Notes under the pieces: generated by a model
Databases searched by the model: none
Seen by the model: the letters and a program-made list of their open reading frames with translations, nothing else
Told to the model about the DNA's origin: nothing
Made by a program: the position numbers and the translations under genes
In this document: piece after piece, positions 52,256 through 62,384 of the stretch
Numbering within the stretch: the stretch's first letter is position 1
Layout: every line of letters starts with the position of its first letter
Assembly (NCBI GenBank): GCA_022041995.1
Contig: CP074381.1
Coordinates: 1 to 64,000, forward strand
DNA length: 64,000 bases
Direction: 5' to 3'
DNA from: Cupriavidus necator
Lineage (GTDB): Bacteria; Pseudomonadota; Gammaproteobacteria; Burkholderiales; Burkholderiaceae

Positions 52256-52355
52256 CGAGGGCTCCTGTTGGCCGGTCGGGCACCGGCGGTGCGTCGGATG
52301 CGGCAAGTATGGGCACTCGACCGGCGCGGAAACAGCGTGCTACGCTGCATGCATC

Positions 52356-53279
52356 ATGAAGCCAGACTTCACAATCGATGCCGATTCGCTGCCCGCGCTG
52401 GCGGCGTTCACGCGCGTGGCGCGGCTGGGCAGCTTTACCGCAGCCGCGGCGGCGCTGGAGGTCAGCCCCTCGGCGGTCTCGCAAACCATCCGCCAGCTGG
52501 AAGCGCGCCTGGGCGTGCGGCTCCTGCAGCGCACCACCCGTAGCGTCGGCCTGACCGAGGCCGGCGCCGCGCTGCTGGCGCGCGTGGAGCCGGCGCTGGC
52601 AGAGATCGGCGCCGCCACCGACGATATCCGCCAGCAACGCGACCTGCCGGCCGGGACGCTGCGCCTGACCACGCCGACCACCGCCGGCGCGCTGGTGCTG
52701 CGCCCGCTGCTGGCCGACTTCATGCGCGCCTGCCCCGGCCTCACCGTCGACGTGGTCACCAACGACCGCTTCACCGACCTGGTGGCCGAAGGCTTTGACG
52801 CCGGCCTGCGCCTGGGCGAGGCGCTGCATCGTGATATGGTCGCCATTCCGGTCACCGGCCCGCTGCGCATGGTGGTGGCCGGCTCGCCCGATTACCTCGC
52901 ACGCCACGGTACGCCGCGCCATCCGCGCGACCTGCACACGCACGCCTGCCTGCACTACCGCTTCGGCCCGCATGGCAGCATCTATCGCTGGCAGTTCGTC
53001 GAAGACGGCCGCACCTTCACCGTGGACACGCGCGCCGCGCTGATCGCCAACGACAGGACCCTGCTGCACCAGGCGGCGCTCGACGGCACGGGGCTGATCC
53101 ACGAATTCCCGGTGCATATCCAGCCCTCGCTCGACAGCGGCCGTCTGGTCACCGTGCTCGACGCGTGGCTGCCGCCGTTTGACGGCCTCTACCTGTATTA
53201 CCCGAGTCGCGTGCTGATGCCGCCCAAGCTGCGCGTGTTCGTCGATTTCCTGAAAGCCCGCGCCGGCATCAGCGCTTAG
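52356..53279 (+). CDS. LysR-family transcriptional regulator
   Basis: A 307-residue LysR regulator of the CrgA/DmlR-like group. The winged-helix part has LPALAAFTRVARLGSFTAAA and VSPSAVSQTIRQLEARLGVR. The effector domain contains AEGFDAGLRLGEALHRDMVA, typical of the group. The start at 52356 lies 100 bp from the divergent aldo/keto reductase gene. Its 3' end overlaps that of pbpC by 11 bp. Confidence 0.88.
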   Translation: MKPDFTIDADSLPALAAFTRVARLGSFTAAAAALEVSPSAVSQTIRQLEARLGVRLLQRTTRSVGLTEAGAALLARVEPALAEIGAATDDIRQQRDLPAGTLRLTTPTTAGALVLRPLLADFMRACPGLTVDVVTNDRFTDLVAEGFDAGLRLGEALHRDMVAIPVTGPLRMVVAGSPDYLARHGTPRHPRDLHTHACLHYRFGPHGSIYRWQFVEDGRTFTVDTRAALIANDRTLLHQAALDGTGLIHEFPVHIQPSLDSGRLVTVLDAWLPPFDGLYLYYPSRVLMPPKLRVFVDFLKARAGISA

Positions 53280-55494
53280 TCACCGCCGCCGGTGCGCGCA
53301 CCGAGGCCCCGCGCACTTCGATGCCGATGCGGTCCACTACCTTGCCCGCGGCATCGAGCAGCTCCACCTGGTGCCGCCCCGGCCACGGCAGCCATGCCAC
53401 CTCGCCGCCGCGCCCCAGCGGCTTGCCGTCCATGCGCCAGCTGACCGTGCGCGCGGTCTGGCCGGCCACGCCCTCGGCATGGAACCAGACACGCTGCGCC
53501 GCGGGCGGCATGTCGGGATCCAGCGCAAACACGGTGCCGTCGGCGGGATTGGCGATCACGGGTGCGGTCGGGCGCGCGGCCGGTGCGCTCACGCTGACGC
53601 GCCGGATCGCGGTGCCGGCCAGAAAGACTTCATCGCGCGCTGGCTCCAGCCCGTCGTCAAAGCTCAGCGCCACGCGCTGCACGCCGGCGGGCATGGCGGG
53701 CGCGTGGCTGGCGCGCGTGCGGTGCAGCGCTTCCATCACGTCGTGCCAGACCGGCGCCGCGCCTGACACGCCAGAGACATCATGCATGCTCGCGCCACTG
53801 GCATTGCCGACCCACACGCCCACGGTGTAGTGCTGCGACCAGCCGATGCACCAGTTGTCGCGCATGTCCTTGCTGGTGCCGGTCTTCACCGCGGTCCAGA
53901 AGCGCGTGGTGAGCGGGCTGTCCAGGCCGAAGGTGCGCGCGCGCGCATGGCGGTCCGACAGGATGTCGGCAATCACGTAGCTCGCGCCTGGTTGCATCAC
54001 CGCTGTCATCGATGGCGCGGCTGCCCCTTCCCGCAGCCGCGGCGGCGCGTAGCGCCCGCCATTGGCCAGTGCCCGGTACGCATTGGTCAGTGCCAGCAGC
54101 GACACGTCGGCACTGCCCAGCGCCAGGCTGTAGCCATAGTAGTCGCCGGCCTCGGTCAGCGGCAGCCCCAGCGCCACCAGCCGCTTGTGGAAGCGGTGCG
54201 GGGTCACCATCACCAGCGTGCGCACCGCGGGCACGTTCAGCGATGCGGCCAGTGCCGCGCGCAGGCTGACCCAGCCGGCATAGCGGTGATCGTAGTTCTG
54301 CGGCACGTAGAGCCCGCCTCCGACCGGCAGGTTCACCGGCCGGTCGTCCAGCAGCGAGGCCGCCGTCACCCGCTTCTCTTCGAGCGCCTGCTCATACAGG
54401 AAGGGCTTGAGCGTCGAGCCCGCCTGCCGCAGCGCAGCCGCGTGGTCCACCTGCGCGGCGCCTGACAGCGCGCCCGACGAGCCCACATAGGCCAGCACGT
54501 CGCCGCTGGCATTGTCGATCACCACCACCGCGCCGTCCTCGACATTGCGCCCGGCCAGTTCGCGCAGGTGCCGGTCCAGGCTGGTGGCAGCCGCGCGCTG
54601 CAGGCGGGCATCGAGCGTGGACGTGATGCGCGCAGGCATGGGTACGCCCGCAGCCAGCTGCGAGCGCGCCTCGCTGGCCAGGCGCCGTGCCAGGTGCGGT
54701 GCCAGCTGCGGCGACGCCGCCGACGGCGTGGCCGCCGCGGCGCGCTGTGCCACCGGCCCGGTGCGCAGCAGCGCCAGTTGCGCGAAGCCTTCCAGGCCAT
54801 CGCACTCGCGCGGCAGGCGCATCTCGCGCAGGATGCCGCAGGCGCGGCTTGCCACTTGCCCGGCTTTGGCATTGGGCGCGCGCACCAGCGCCACCGCCAG
54901 TGCCGATTCGCGCGCGTCGAGCCCTTCCGGGTACTTGCCGAACAGCACCTGCGACATCGCCGACAGGCCCACCAGCTCGCCGCGGAACGGCACCAGGTTC
55001 AGGTAGGCCTCCAGGATCTGGTCCTTGCTCCAGCTGCGCTCCAGCGCCGCCGCACCCGCGGCCTGCCCCAGCTTCTGCGTGAAGCTGCGGCCCTGCCCCG
55101 GCGCGCCCGGCCGGCGCAGGTCCTCGTCGAGCAGCCCCGCCAGCTGCATGGTCAGCGTCGAGGCGCCGCGCGTGCGCGTGTTCCACAGGTTGGCCCAGGC
55201 CGCGGCCGCCACGCCCTGCCAATCGACCCCGCTGTGGGCATAGAAGCGCCGGTCCTCCGACAACACGATGGCAGTGCGCAGCGCGGGCGAGGCATCGGCC
55301 AGCGCAACCCAGTCGCCACGGCGCGCGCGGAAGTCGTCGCGCACGCGGCCCACGGTGTCGCCGTGGCGGTCCAGCACCACCACGTCGGCACTGCGCCAGT
55401 CGGCACGGACCTGCCCGAAGGACGGCAGGGCCATGGCCGGTGCGGACCAGGCCAGCGCCGTCACCAGCACCATGCGAATACTGTGCTGCCTCAT
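53269..55494 (-). CDS. pbpC: Penicillin-binding protein 1C (glycosyltransferase / transpeptidase-type)
   Basis: A 741-residue periplasmic peptidoglycan enzyme. The glycosyltransferase domain (about residues 50-220) has VLSEDRRFYAHSGVDWQGV and GASTLTMQLAGLL. The transpeptidase domain has STLK (Ser-x-x-Lys), SLN and KTGTSKD. A C-terminal BiPBP_C beta domain closes the protein. The N-terminus MRQHSIRMVLVTALAWSAPA is a signal or anchor. Its start overlaps the stop of the YhhN-like gene (ATGA). PbpC is the usual partner of bacterial alpha-2-macroglobulin, encoded in the same operon, and may mend the wall after damage. Confidence 0.93.
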   Translation of the reverse strand: MRQHSIRMVLVTALAWSAPAMALPSFGQVRADWRSADVVVLDRHGDTVGRVRDDFRARRGDWVALADASPALRTAIVLSEDRRFYAHSGVDWQGVAAAAWANLWNTRTRGASTLTMQLAGLLDEDLRRPGAPGQGRSFTQKLGQAAGAAALERSWSKDQILEAYLNLVPFRGELVGLSAMSQVLFGKYPEGLDARESALAVALVRAPNAKAGQVASRACGILREMRLPRECDGLEGFAQLALLRTGPVAQRAAAATPSAASPQLAPHLARRLASEARSQLAAGVPMPARITSTLDARLQRAAATSLDRHLRELAGRNVEDGAVVVIDNASGDVLAYVGSSGALSGAAQVDHAAALRQAGSTLKPFLYEQALEEKRVTAASLLDDRPVNLPVGGGLYVPQNYDHRYAGWVSLRAALAASLNVPAVRTLVMVTPHRFHKRLVALGLPLTEAGDYYGYSLALGSADVSLLALTNAYRALANGGRYAPPRLREGAAAPSMTAVMQPGASYVIADILSDRHARARTFGLDSPLTTRFWTAVKTGTSKDMRDNWCIGWSQHYTVGVWVGNASGASMHDVSGVSGAAPVWHDVMEALHRTRASHAPAMPAGVQRVALSFDDGLEPARDEVFLAGTAIRRVSVSAPAARPTAPVIANPADGTVFALDPDMPPAAQRVWFHAEGVAGQTARTVSWRMDGKPLGRGGEVAWLPWPGRHQVELLDAAGKVVDRIGIEVRGASVRAPAAVTKR

Positions 55495-56195
55495 GCCTGC
55501 CTGCGTCCCGCCACGATGCCCGCCACCAGCAGCACCTGCGCCGCGGCGTAGGTCCACCAGATGCCAAGCTGGAAGGATTCGAACGGCACCAGGAAGCGCG
55601 CGATGCCGATCATCATGTCCGAGGCGGCAAAGCACAGCGCCCCCAGCGCCGCCAGCGGCGTGGGCAGGCGCGCCACCAGCGCGCTGCAGGCCATCGCCGC
55701 CAGCACGCCCACGTACAGCGCCACCGGCACCGTCAGCGGGCCCATATTGGGCCAGAAGCGGCCCAGCATGGTGCCCGCCACGCCCAGCATGGCGCCGCAC
55801 GCAATCAGCCGGTGCGGGCGGGTGTCGCCCGCCAGCGGCACCAGCACGCGCAGGTAGGCCAGGTGCGCCAGCAGGAAGGCGCCAAGCCCGCCCATGAACG
55901 AATAGGACAGCGCCGGCAACGCCAGCAAGAGATCGCCCAGGGCTGAGAACAGCAGCGCCGTGACCAGCCAGCGCCGCTCCACAAGCGGCCGGTGGAACCA
56001 CGCGGCGCGTGCCAGCAGCAACGCCATCGCGGTCTTCCACGCGGGCTGCATGGCGATATGCCCGGTCAGCGGCGCGCCTTCAGGCAGCTCGATCGCCACC
56101 TGCACCAGCAGCGCGCCATAGAGGATGCCGGCCAGCGTGCCCGCGAGCCACCACTCGCGCACGCGTGCCGGTATCGTCATTGCCGGCCAGCTCAT
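55491..56195 (-). CDS. YhhN-family membrane protein
   Basis: A 234-residue protein with about eight membrane helices. LLFSALGDLLLALPALSYSF and LAALGALCFAASDMMIGIAR are the typical YhhN (TMEM86-like) motifs. Animal TMEM86B is a lysoplasmalogenase; for the bacterial proteins the activity is poorly known. Both ends overlap neighbours by 4 bp (ATGA), between the alpha-2-macroglobulin gene and pbpC, so the three are translated together. This position suggests an envelope role. Confidence 0.85.
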   Translation of the reverse strand: MSWPAMTIPARVREWWLAGTLAGILYGALLVQVAIELPEGAPLTGHIAMQPAWKTAMALLLARAAWFHRPLVERRWLVTALLFSALGDLLLALPALSYSFMGGLGAFLLAHLAYLRVLVPLAGDTRPHRLIACGAMLGVAGTMLGRFWPNMGPLTVPVALYVGVLAAMACSALVARLPTPLAALGALCFAASDMMIGIARFLVPFESFQLGIWWTYAAAQVLLVAGIVAGRRQA

Positions 56196-59100
56196 GGGCG
56201 TGCCCCCACCGCCAGCCGCGCATTGGGCGCTACGCCGAACACGTCGGGCGCGTACATCGCTTCCACGCGCGAGGGTGGCAGCGCGAAATCGCCGGCGTTG
56301 TTCAGCCGCACCGTGTATTCAACCGATATCGTGCCCTTGGGCAGGTAGCCGAAGTACTCCCGATAGGCCTGCGGCGTGCGCTCGGTGTAGGCCGGCCAGG
56401 CCGCGCCCTTGCGCCGCTCGCCGCGCGTGGCGATCTCGGAGTCACGGCCCAGGCCGCTGCCGAGGATGGTGGCGCCGGCAGGCACCGGATCGCTGACCAC
56501 CACCCAGGTCATGTCGGCCTGCGCATCGATCTCCAGCTTGACGCGGTACACATCGCCGCGCGACCACTTGCCCTTCACCGCCTGCTCCTGTGGCGTCACG
56601 GTGCGCGTGATGCGGTAGCCCGCGGCCAGCGGCGCAGACACCGGCACCGCCGCCAGCGCCCGCACCGTGGCCCACGGATGGCCGGCGCCGGCGTGTTCCA
56701 CCTGCAGCGTGCCGCCGTCGGCGCCGGTCGGCCACGGCAGGTCGACGCTGCCCTGGGCCACGCCGTCGGTGCGCTGCGCGCGCGCCCAGTCGAAACTGCG
56801 TGAGGCGTCGGCCGCATTGCTCACGCTCGCTCGCGTGGTGCCCGCCACCGGCGACTTCTCGAACGCCTGCGAGAAGCGCGTCACCGCCAGCATGCCCCAG
56901 GCATTGGCAGTGGTGGTGCCCCAGGCACCATGCACCTGCCGGCCCAGCAGCCCGGTGGCCAGTTGCGGCGCATCTTCCTTCCAGCCCGGCAGTTCCGACG
57001 CCAGCGCCAGCAGGCGCGCGGCATTGGTGTCGCCGCCGGTCATCATCCACCACCAGTTGTCGTTGCGCTCGGTGGAGAACGCCAGGCGCGTGCCCTGCAC
57101 CGTCAGGCGCGAGCGCAACAGCTGCTGCGCCTCGGCCAGGCGTTGCTCGCGCTGCGGGATGTCCTGCATGCGCGTGAGCAGCAGGGTCCAGTCCAGCAGC
57201 GCAGAGGTCGGCCACTGCGCCGGCAGGATCTGGATCGAGCCCAGCATGCGCGCCTGCGCATGGCCGGTGCGCGACAGGGCCTCGAGCGCGGCCAGCTTGC
57301 GCGCCTCCAGGTACTGCGTGCCGGCCACTGGCGCCCAGCTGTCGCGGCGGATGCGGCCTTCGACGAAGTCGGTCAGCCCGCGCTCCATCTGCGTGCGCTG
57401 CGCGTCGGGGATGCGCAGCGCCAGACCGGCGCGCGCGGCCTCGTCGGTGACCGCCAGCAGGTAGGCGGTCAGCACTTCGCTGCCAAAGTCGCCATCGGCG
57501 GTCAGCGGGAAGTACGAGGCCAGCCCGTTCGCATCGAGGTAGGATGGCAGCTGCGTCATCAGCGCGTCCCATGCGGCGGTGTCGTTCAGGCCGATGGCCT
57601 TGGATGCGCGCTGCTCCAGGCAAGTGAACGGGTAGTTGCGGAACCACTCGCGCACGCCCGGCATGCCGCCCGCCAGCGACGACTGGAAGCTGACCTGCAG
57701 CCCGCCGCGCACCTTGCCCGCCGGATCCGCCAGTGCGCCCGGCGGCGCCTTAATTGGCACCGACAGTGACGGCGACACTTGCGCCAGCGTGGCCTGCTGC
57801 ACCGTCACAGGCACCGCCGGCACGATCTGCTGCGACACCTTGATGCGGTCGGCCGCGCCGCCCCCATCACGTCCACCCGCCTGCTCGCTCGCCTGCACTT
57901 CCCACATCACCGTGCCGCTGCGCGAGTACGCCAGCAGCGCGGGCGCGGTCACGTCCCAGCCGATCTCGCGCGCTTCGCCGGCAGGGATCTGCACGGTCTG
58001 CGCCGGCAGGCTGGTCTCATTGCCGAGCAGCGTGCCGCGCGCGCTGGCCTGCACCGTCATCGCGCGCCTGGTGGTATTGCGCAGCGTGAACATAGCGCGG
58101 TAGCGGTCGTCCTCGCGCACCAGCAGCGGCAAGCCGGAAATCAGCTGCAGATCCTGCGTCGCGGCGATGGTGGCGCTGCCCGTGCCGAAGCGGCCGAGGC
58201 CGAGGTCCGCCACCGCGACGATGCGGAAGCTGGTCAGCGAATCGTTGAGCGGCACCTCGATGCTGGCGCGGCCCTCGGCGTCGAGCTGCACGCGCGGGTT
58301 CCACAGCAGCAGCGTGTCGAACAGTTCGCGCGTGGGGCTCTTGCCGCCGCCGCCGCCCGCCGGCACCGCCTTGCGCCCGTAGTGGCGGCGCCCGATGATC
58401 TCCATCTGCGCGGTCGACGTTTCCACGCCGTAGCCGCGCCGCTGCAGCATCGCATCGAGCAGGTCCCAGCTGGTGTTGGGCATCAGTTCCAGCAGCGCCT
58501 GGTCCACCGCGGCCAGCGCCACTTCGCCGTTGGCGGCGGGCTTGCCGTCGGGCAGCTTCACCTGGATCGCCACGCGGGCCTTGCCGCGCACCGGATAGCT
58601 GGCCTTGTCCGGGGTCACGGTAACGTCCAGCCGGTGGCCCGCATTGCCGACGCGGATTTCCGCCAGCCCCAGCCGGAAGGCCGGCTTGGACAGGTCCACC
58701 AGCGCTGTCGGCGCGGCGTACTCGCGGCCCTCGCTGCGGAACGCGCGCCACCACTCGCCCGGCTGGCGCCAGCCCCAGGTGAAGAACGAATACCAGGGCA
58801 CCTCATGCAGGCGCCCGCGCAAGGCCAGCACCGACACGTAGACGTTGGGCCCCCACTCCGGCTTCACCTGCACGCGCACGGTGGGATCGCTGCCATGCAG
58901 CTCGACCACCTGCGTCTGGTAGATGCCCTCGCGCTCCACCGCCACCAGCGCGGTGGCATGGCGGAACGGCATGCGCACCTGGAACACCGCGGTGTCGCCC
59001 GGCGCGTAGGACTTCTTCTCGGGCAGCAGGTCAATGCGGTCATGGTTCTCGCCGCCGAACCAGAGCTCGCCCTGGCGCGTGACCCAGACCGTCGAGGCCG

Positions 59101-62100
59101 CCTGCGCGGTGCGCCCGTCCTTGTCGCGCGCGCTCGCCACCAGTTCGATCTGGCCGGCCTGCTCCAGCGCCACGTCGCAGCGCGCGCGGCCCTGCGCATC
59201 GGTGCGGGTCTCGCACACGGTGCCGAGGTCGCGCATTTCGGTGCGATTGTCATAGCGGTAGAAGCCGCCCACCACGCGTTTGCGCGCCGAGGTGGTGATG
59301 CGTACCCGCGCATTGATCTTGACCGGAGCATCCGCCACCGGCTTGCCGTTGACGTCCAGCACCACGCCATGCACGGCCAGCTTCTGCTTGACCGAGACCC
59401 AGCCATCGGTACGGATGCCGGCCACCACCGCCGCCGGCCACACCGGCACGGTCTGGCGCAGCGTCTGGATCTCGCCGTTGGGGTCGGCAAAGCCGGCTTC
59501 GAGCAGCAGGTCGCGCGGGGCTTCGGTCTTGGGCAGCTTGCGCAGCGTCACGGTGCCGTTGCCGTTCTTGTCGAGCGTCACCGGCAACTTGTCGGCGACC
59601 AGCTTCTGGGCGTCGGCACTGGCATCGCCCTGCTCGCCCTCATCCGTCTCCTCGTCGCCGCCGGCGCTTTCGCGCTGCGCGCGCGGCGGGTTGAACGAGA
59701 ACTCGTCATAGCCGGGGAAGCTGACGTATTTGTCGCGCAGCAGCGCGGACACGCGCACCGGCAGCCCGGCCGCACCGCCGCCGGAGAGGTAGTGGATCTC
59801 CACGCCGACCGGCAGTTCGGCGGGCGCCACCACGGCTCCCGCCTTGCCTGCCACCTGCAGCGTGCCGGCCAGCACCGGCAAGCGGAATGCCTCGACCCGG
59901 AAACTGCCGCTGGTGTAGCTGCGCGCGCCGCCATCATCCTGCGCGCCTTCGCCCTTCTGCGTTTCCAGTTCCACGCTGTAGACCCCCAGCTTGGCCGCCG
60001 CCGGCACCTGGAAGGTGCTTTCCGCGCTGCGCCCGCCGGTCGCGGTCTGGCGCCATTGCAGCGGCAGCTCGTAGGTCTGGCCGCTGCCTTCATGGCGGAT
60101 CACCACACGCGTGGGCAGCGGGCGGCTGGCCGGCGGCAGGGCAAAGCCCTGCGCGGTCTCGGCACGGATCAGGTGCTTCATCGACACGGTCTCGCCGGCG
60201 CGCAGCAGCGTGCGGTCGAAGATGGTGTGGGCGCGCACCGTGGGTGCGGTGCTGGTGTCGGTCGGCACATTGAAGCGCCAGGTCTCGATGCCGCGGTTCC
60301 AGTCCGACATCACGAAGGCCATGTCGGCCTTGCCGCGTGCCTGCGGGTGGCCGGCCGCGATGCGCGCCGAGACGAAATAGCCCGACAGCCCGTTCTGGTC
60401 GCAGGCGCCCTCGGGCGCGGCCGCCAGCCTGGCAAAGCGCACCACACCGCTGGCGTCGGTACGCTCTTCGCCAAGCAGGCGGCCGCTGCAGTCGCGCACC
60501 GCCACGGCGGCATCGGCAACCGGCTTGCCGTCGTCCAGCGCGGTGACCCAGGCCAGCCCGCTGCGGCTGCCATCGTCTTCATTGCCGGCGCTGCGGCCCA
60601 GCTTGAAATGCACGCCCAGGTTGGTAACCAGCGCCGCGGTGCGCACGTACATCGGCGCGCGCTTGCCCAGCAGCGATTCGCCCAGCATCGGCGAGGCGAT
60701 CTCCACCACATGGAAGCCCGGTTCCGGCAGCGGGATGCCCACCACCTCGAACGGCCGCGGCGCATCGCCCGAAGGCTTGGGCACGGCCAGCTTCTGCACC
60801 CCGGGGGCGCGCTCGAGCACAGACACCGAACGCGTCTCGATCGACACCGCATTGCGCGGGTTGCTGACGCGATACGGGGAGCGGCCCGCCAGCACGGCGT
60901 CGAGCTCGGCCCGGGTATAGCTGGCCTCATGCATGCGGCGCACCAGGCCAAACCACTGCATCACGGCCGCGTCATCGTCCACGCGCAGCTTCATCACGGT
61001 GCCGGCCTTGGCCTGCACGCCGCGCACGGCGAGGTCAGCCTCGACGTTGCGCAGCGTCACCGGCAGCAGCGGCGGGTAGTCGGCCGGCGCCTTGCCGCGC
61101 GGCAGCTCGCCGAAGCGTTCCACCACGCCAAACGGCGCCGCGGCAAACTTGGCCAGCGGCGGCATCGATGCGGTGCCCACCTTGAGCGGGAACAGGTCGG
61201 CATTGGCCAGCGTGCGGCCGCTGTCGTCCTTCAGGTTGCGCGGCACTTCGATGGTGAACTGGGCCTTCTCCGCGAACGGCGCGGCAAAGGTCAGCGCGCT
61301 GACGCTGGCGTCCGGCGCCAGGTCAGGATCGAACTTCGGCGCGCGCGGGCCGGACGGCGTCTTCAGCACCACGCTCTCGGCCAGCTTGCGCGGCACCGGC
61401 GAGGAGAAGGTGACCGACATCGGCCGCAGCGGCGTGCACGGCGACTGCGCGTGTTCACGCTCGCAGCTGAAGCTGGCAGTGAAGGGTTCGCGCACGGTGT
61501 AGTCAAAGCGGCGCTCGTCGCGCGTGGCCACGCCGGAGGGCGTGGCAATGCCAGCGCCCAGAACCAGCTGCACCCGCGCCGCCGCCGGCAGCCGCTGCTG
61601 GCAGGCAAGCAGGTGCACGGCATCGGGCGCCTGTCTGGCGATGCGTTCCCAGTGGATGGCTTCGAGCACGGCATCGCGCTCCTTGCCAGTGAGCAACCGC
61701 ACCGGGATGCGCTCGCCCAGCCCCTGCGACTGGCACCAGGCGTGCTCGCGCACCGAGGCCGCGGTGGCGGCGCCATTGAAGCGCAGCGCAAAGACCTGGT
61801 CTTCCTCGATCTCGCCGCCCGAAGGCCGGCTGGACACGACCGTCGGGCCGCCGGTCTCGAACCGGTACTCCGGCTTGCCGGCATAGGCGGTGCCGGCCAC
61901 GCTGCGCAGGCCGGCACGCATGCGTACGGTGCAGCGCACGCCCGGCGGCAGGTCGCTGGCAAAGTCGTAGACCCAGTTCTTCGCATCGATCCAGCGGGCC
62001 TGCCCGCCGGTGCTGGCGCCGGTGCAGGAAACCGCCGCGGGCGCGGTGGCCTGGACGTCGCCCATCGGCACCATGGCCTCGTCGAAGCGGACTGCCACCT

Positions 62101-62275
62101 GCCTGACCTGCCCGACCGTGCCTTCGGGGGAGAAGCGCGTCACCTGCGCGGCCTGCGCGCTGCCGGCTGCCAGGATTCCAAGCGTGGCCACCACGGCCAG
62201 GACTGCGCGCCGCGCATGCGATTGCATTGGCAACCTGCCAAGACCCCGATCCGCTCGGGCGACGATTCCCTTCAT
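56192..62275 (-). CDS. Bacterial alpha-2-macroglobulin (YfhM type) with thioester site
   Basis: A very large periplasmic protease trap of 2027 residues (the E. coli protein has about 1650). The thioester motif is complete: FTCLEQ with Cys1552 to Gln1555, in the usual NYPFTCLEQRASKAIGL setting. Repeated macroglobulin beta domains fill the N-terminal two thirds. The N-terminus shows a signal peptide ending SAQA before AQVTRF and no lipobox Cys, so unlike E. coli YfhM it is probably not a lipoprotein. The start at 62275 has GGAGGAT upstream; a Met at 62227 is the alternative. It is first in an operon with the YhhN-like gene and pbpC. Confidence 0.93.
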   Translation of the reverse strand: MKGIVARADRGLGRLPMQSHARRAVLAVVATLGILAAGSAQAAQVTRFSPEGTVGQVRQVAVRFDEAMVPMGDVQATAPAAVSCTGASTGGQARWIDAKNWVYDFASDLPPGVRCTVRMRAGLRSVAGTAYAGKPEYRFETGGPTVVSSRPSGGEIEEDQVFALRFNGAATAASVREHAWCQSQGLGERIPVRLLTGKERDAVLEAIHWERIARQAPDAVHLLACQQRLPAAARVQLVLGAGIATPSGVATRDERRFDYTVREPFTASFSCEREHAQSPCTPLRPMSVTFSSPVPRKLAESVVLKTPSGPRAPKFDPDLAPDASVSALTFAAPFAEKAQFTIEVPRNLKDDSGRTLANADLFPLKVGTASMPPLAKFAAAPFGVVERFGELPRGKAPADYPPLLPVTLRNVEADLAVRGVQAKAGTVMKLRVDDDAAVMQWFGLVRRMHEASYTRAELDAVLAGRSPYRVSNPRNAVSIETRSVSVLERAPGVQKLAVPKPSGDAPRPFEVVGIPLPEPGFHVVEIASPMLGESLLGKRAPMYVRTAALVTNLGVHFKLGRSAGNEDDGSRSGLAWVTALDDGKPVADAAVAVRDCSGRLLGEERTDASGVVRFARLAAAPEGACDQNGLSGYFVSARIAAGHPQARGKADMAFVMSDWNRGIETWRFNVPTDTSTAPTVRAHTIFDRTLLRAGETVSMKHLIRAETAQGFALPPASRPLPTRVVIRHEGSGQTYELPLQWRQTATGGRSAESTFQVPAAAKLGVYSVELETQKGEGAQDDGGARSYTSGSFRVEAFRLPVLAGTLQVAGKAGAVVAPAELPVGVEIHYLSGGGAAGLPVRVSALLRDKYVSFPGYDEFSFNPPRAQRESAGGDEETDEGEQGDASADAQKLVADKLPVTLDKNGNGTVTLRKLPKTEAPRDLLLEAGFADPNGEIQTLRQTVPVWPAAVVAGIRTDGWVSVKQKLAVHGVVLDVNGKPVADAPVKINARVRITTSARKRVVGGFYRYDNRTEMRDLGTVCETRTDAQGRARCDVALEQAGQIELVASARDKDGRTAQAASTVWVTRQGELWFGGENHDRIDLLPEKKSYAPGDTAVFQVRMPFRHATALVAVEREGIYQTQVVELHGSDPTVRVQVKPEWGPNVYVSVLALRGRLHEVPWYSFFTWGWRQPGEWWRAFRSEGREYAAPTALVDLSKPAFRLGLAEIRVGNAGHRLDVTVTPDKASYPVRGKARVAIQVKLPDGKPAANGEVALAAVDQALLELMPNTSWDLLDAMLQRRGYGVETSTAQMEIIGRRHYGRKAVPAGGGGGKSPTRELFDTLLLWNPRVQLDAEGRASIEVPLNDSLTSFRIVAVADLGLGRFGTGSATIAATQDLQLISGLPLLVREDDRYRAMFTLRNTTRRAMTVQASARGTLLGNETSLPAQTVQIPAGEAREIGWDVTAPALLAYSRSGTVMWEVQASEQAGGRDGGGAADRIKVSQQIVPAVPVTVQQATLAQVSPSLSVPIKAPPGALADPAGKVRGGLQVSFQSSLAGGMPGVREWFRNYPFTCLEQRASKAIGLNDTAAWDALMTQLPSYLDANGLASYFPLTADGDFGSEVLTAYLLAVTDEAARAGLALRIPDAQRTQMERGLTDFVEGRIRRDSWAPVAGTQYLEARKLAALEALSRTGHAQARMLGSIQILPAQWPTSALLDWTLLLTRMQDIPQREQRLAEAQQLLRSRLTVQGTRLAFSTERNDNWWWMMTGGDTNAARLLALASELPGWKEDAPQLATGLLGRQVHGAWGTTTANAWGMLAVTRFSQAFEKSPVAGTTRASVSNAADASRSFDWARAQRTDGVAQGSVDLPWPTGADGGTLQVEHAGAGHPWATVRALAAVPVSAPLAAGYRITRTVTPQEQAVKGKWSRGDVYRVKLEIDAQADMTWVVVSDPVPAGATILGSGLGRDSEIATRGERRKGAAWPAYTERTPQAYREYFGYLPKGTISVEYTVRLNNAGDFALPPSRVEAMYAPDVFGVAPNARLAVGARP

Positions 62276-62384
62276 GCTGCCATCCTCCGTTCCCGCCACG
62301 TTTGCGGCACCCGGCGAGGGTGACACGCACGCCACAGGAGCGCAAGACCAGCACGCAAACCTGCGACGCGCCGCGGGAAAAGTT

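Noticed and set aside
57779..62323. Very long open frame on the plus strand opposite the alpha-2-macroglobulin gene
   Set aside because: It is a mirror of a high-GC gene: His/Arg/Gln/Gly-rich, no domain, no ribosome binding site. The minus strand has a full protein family match.
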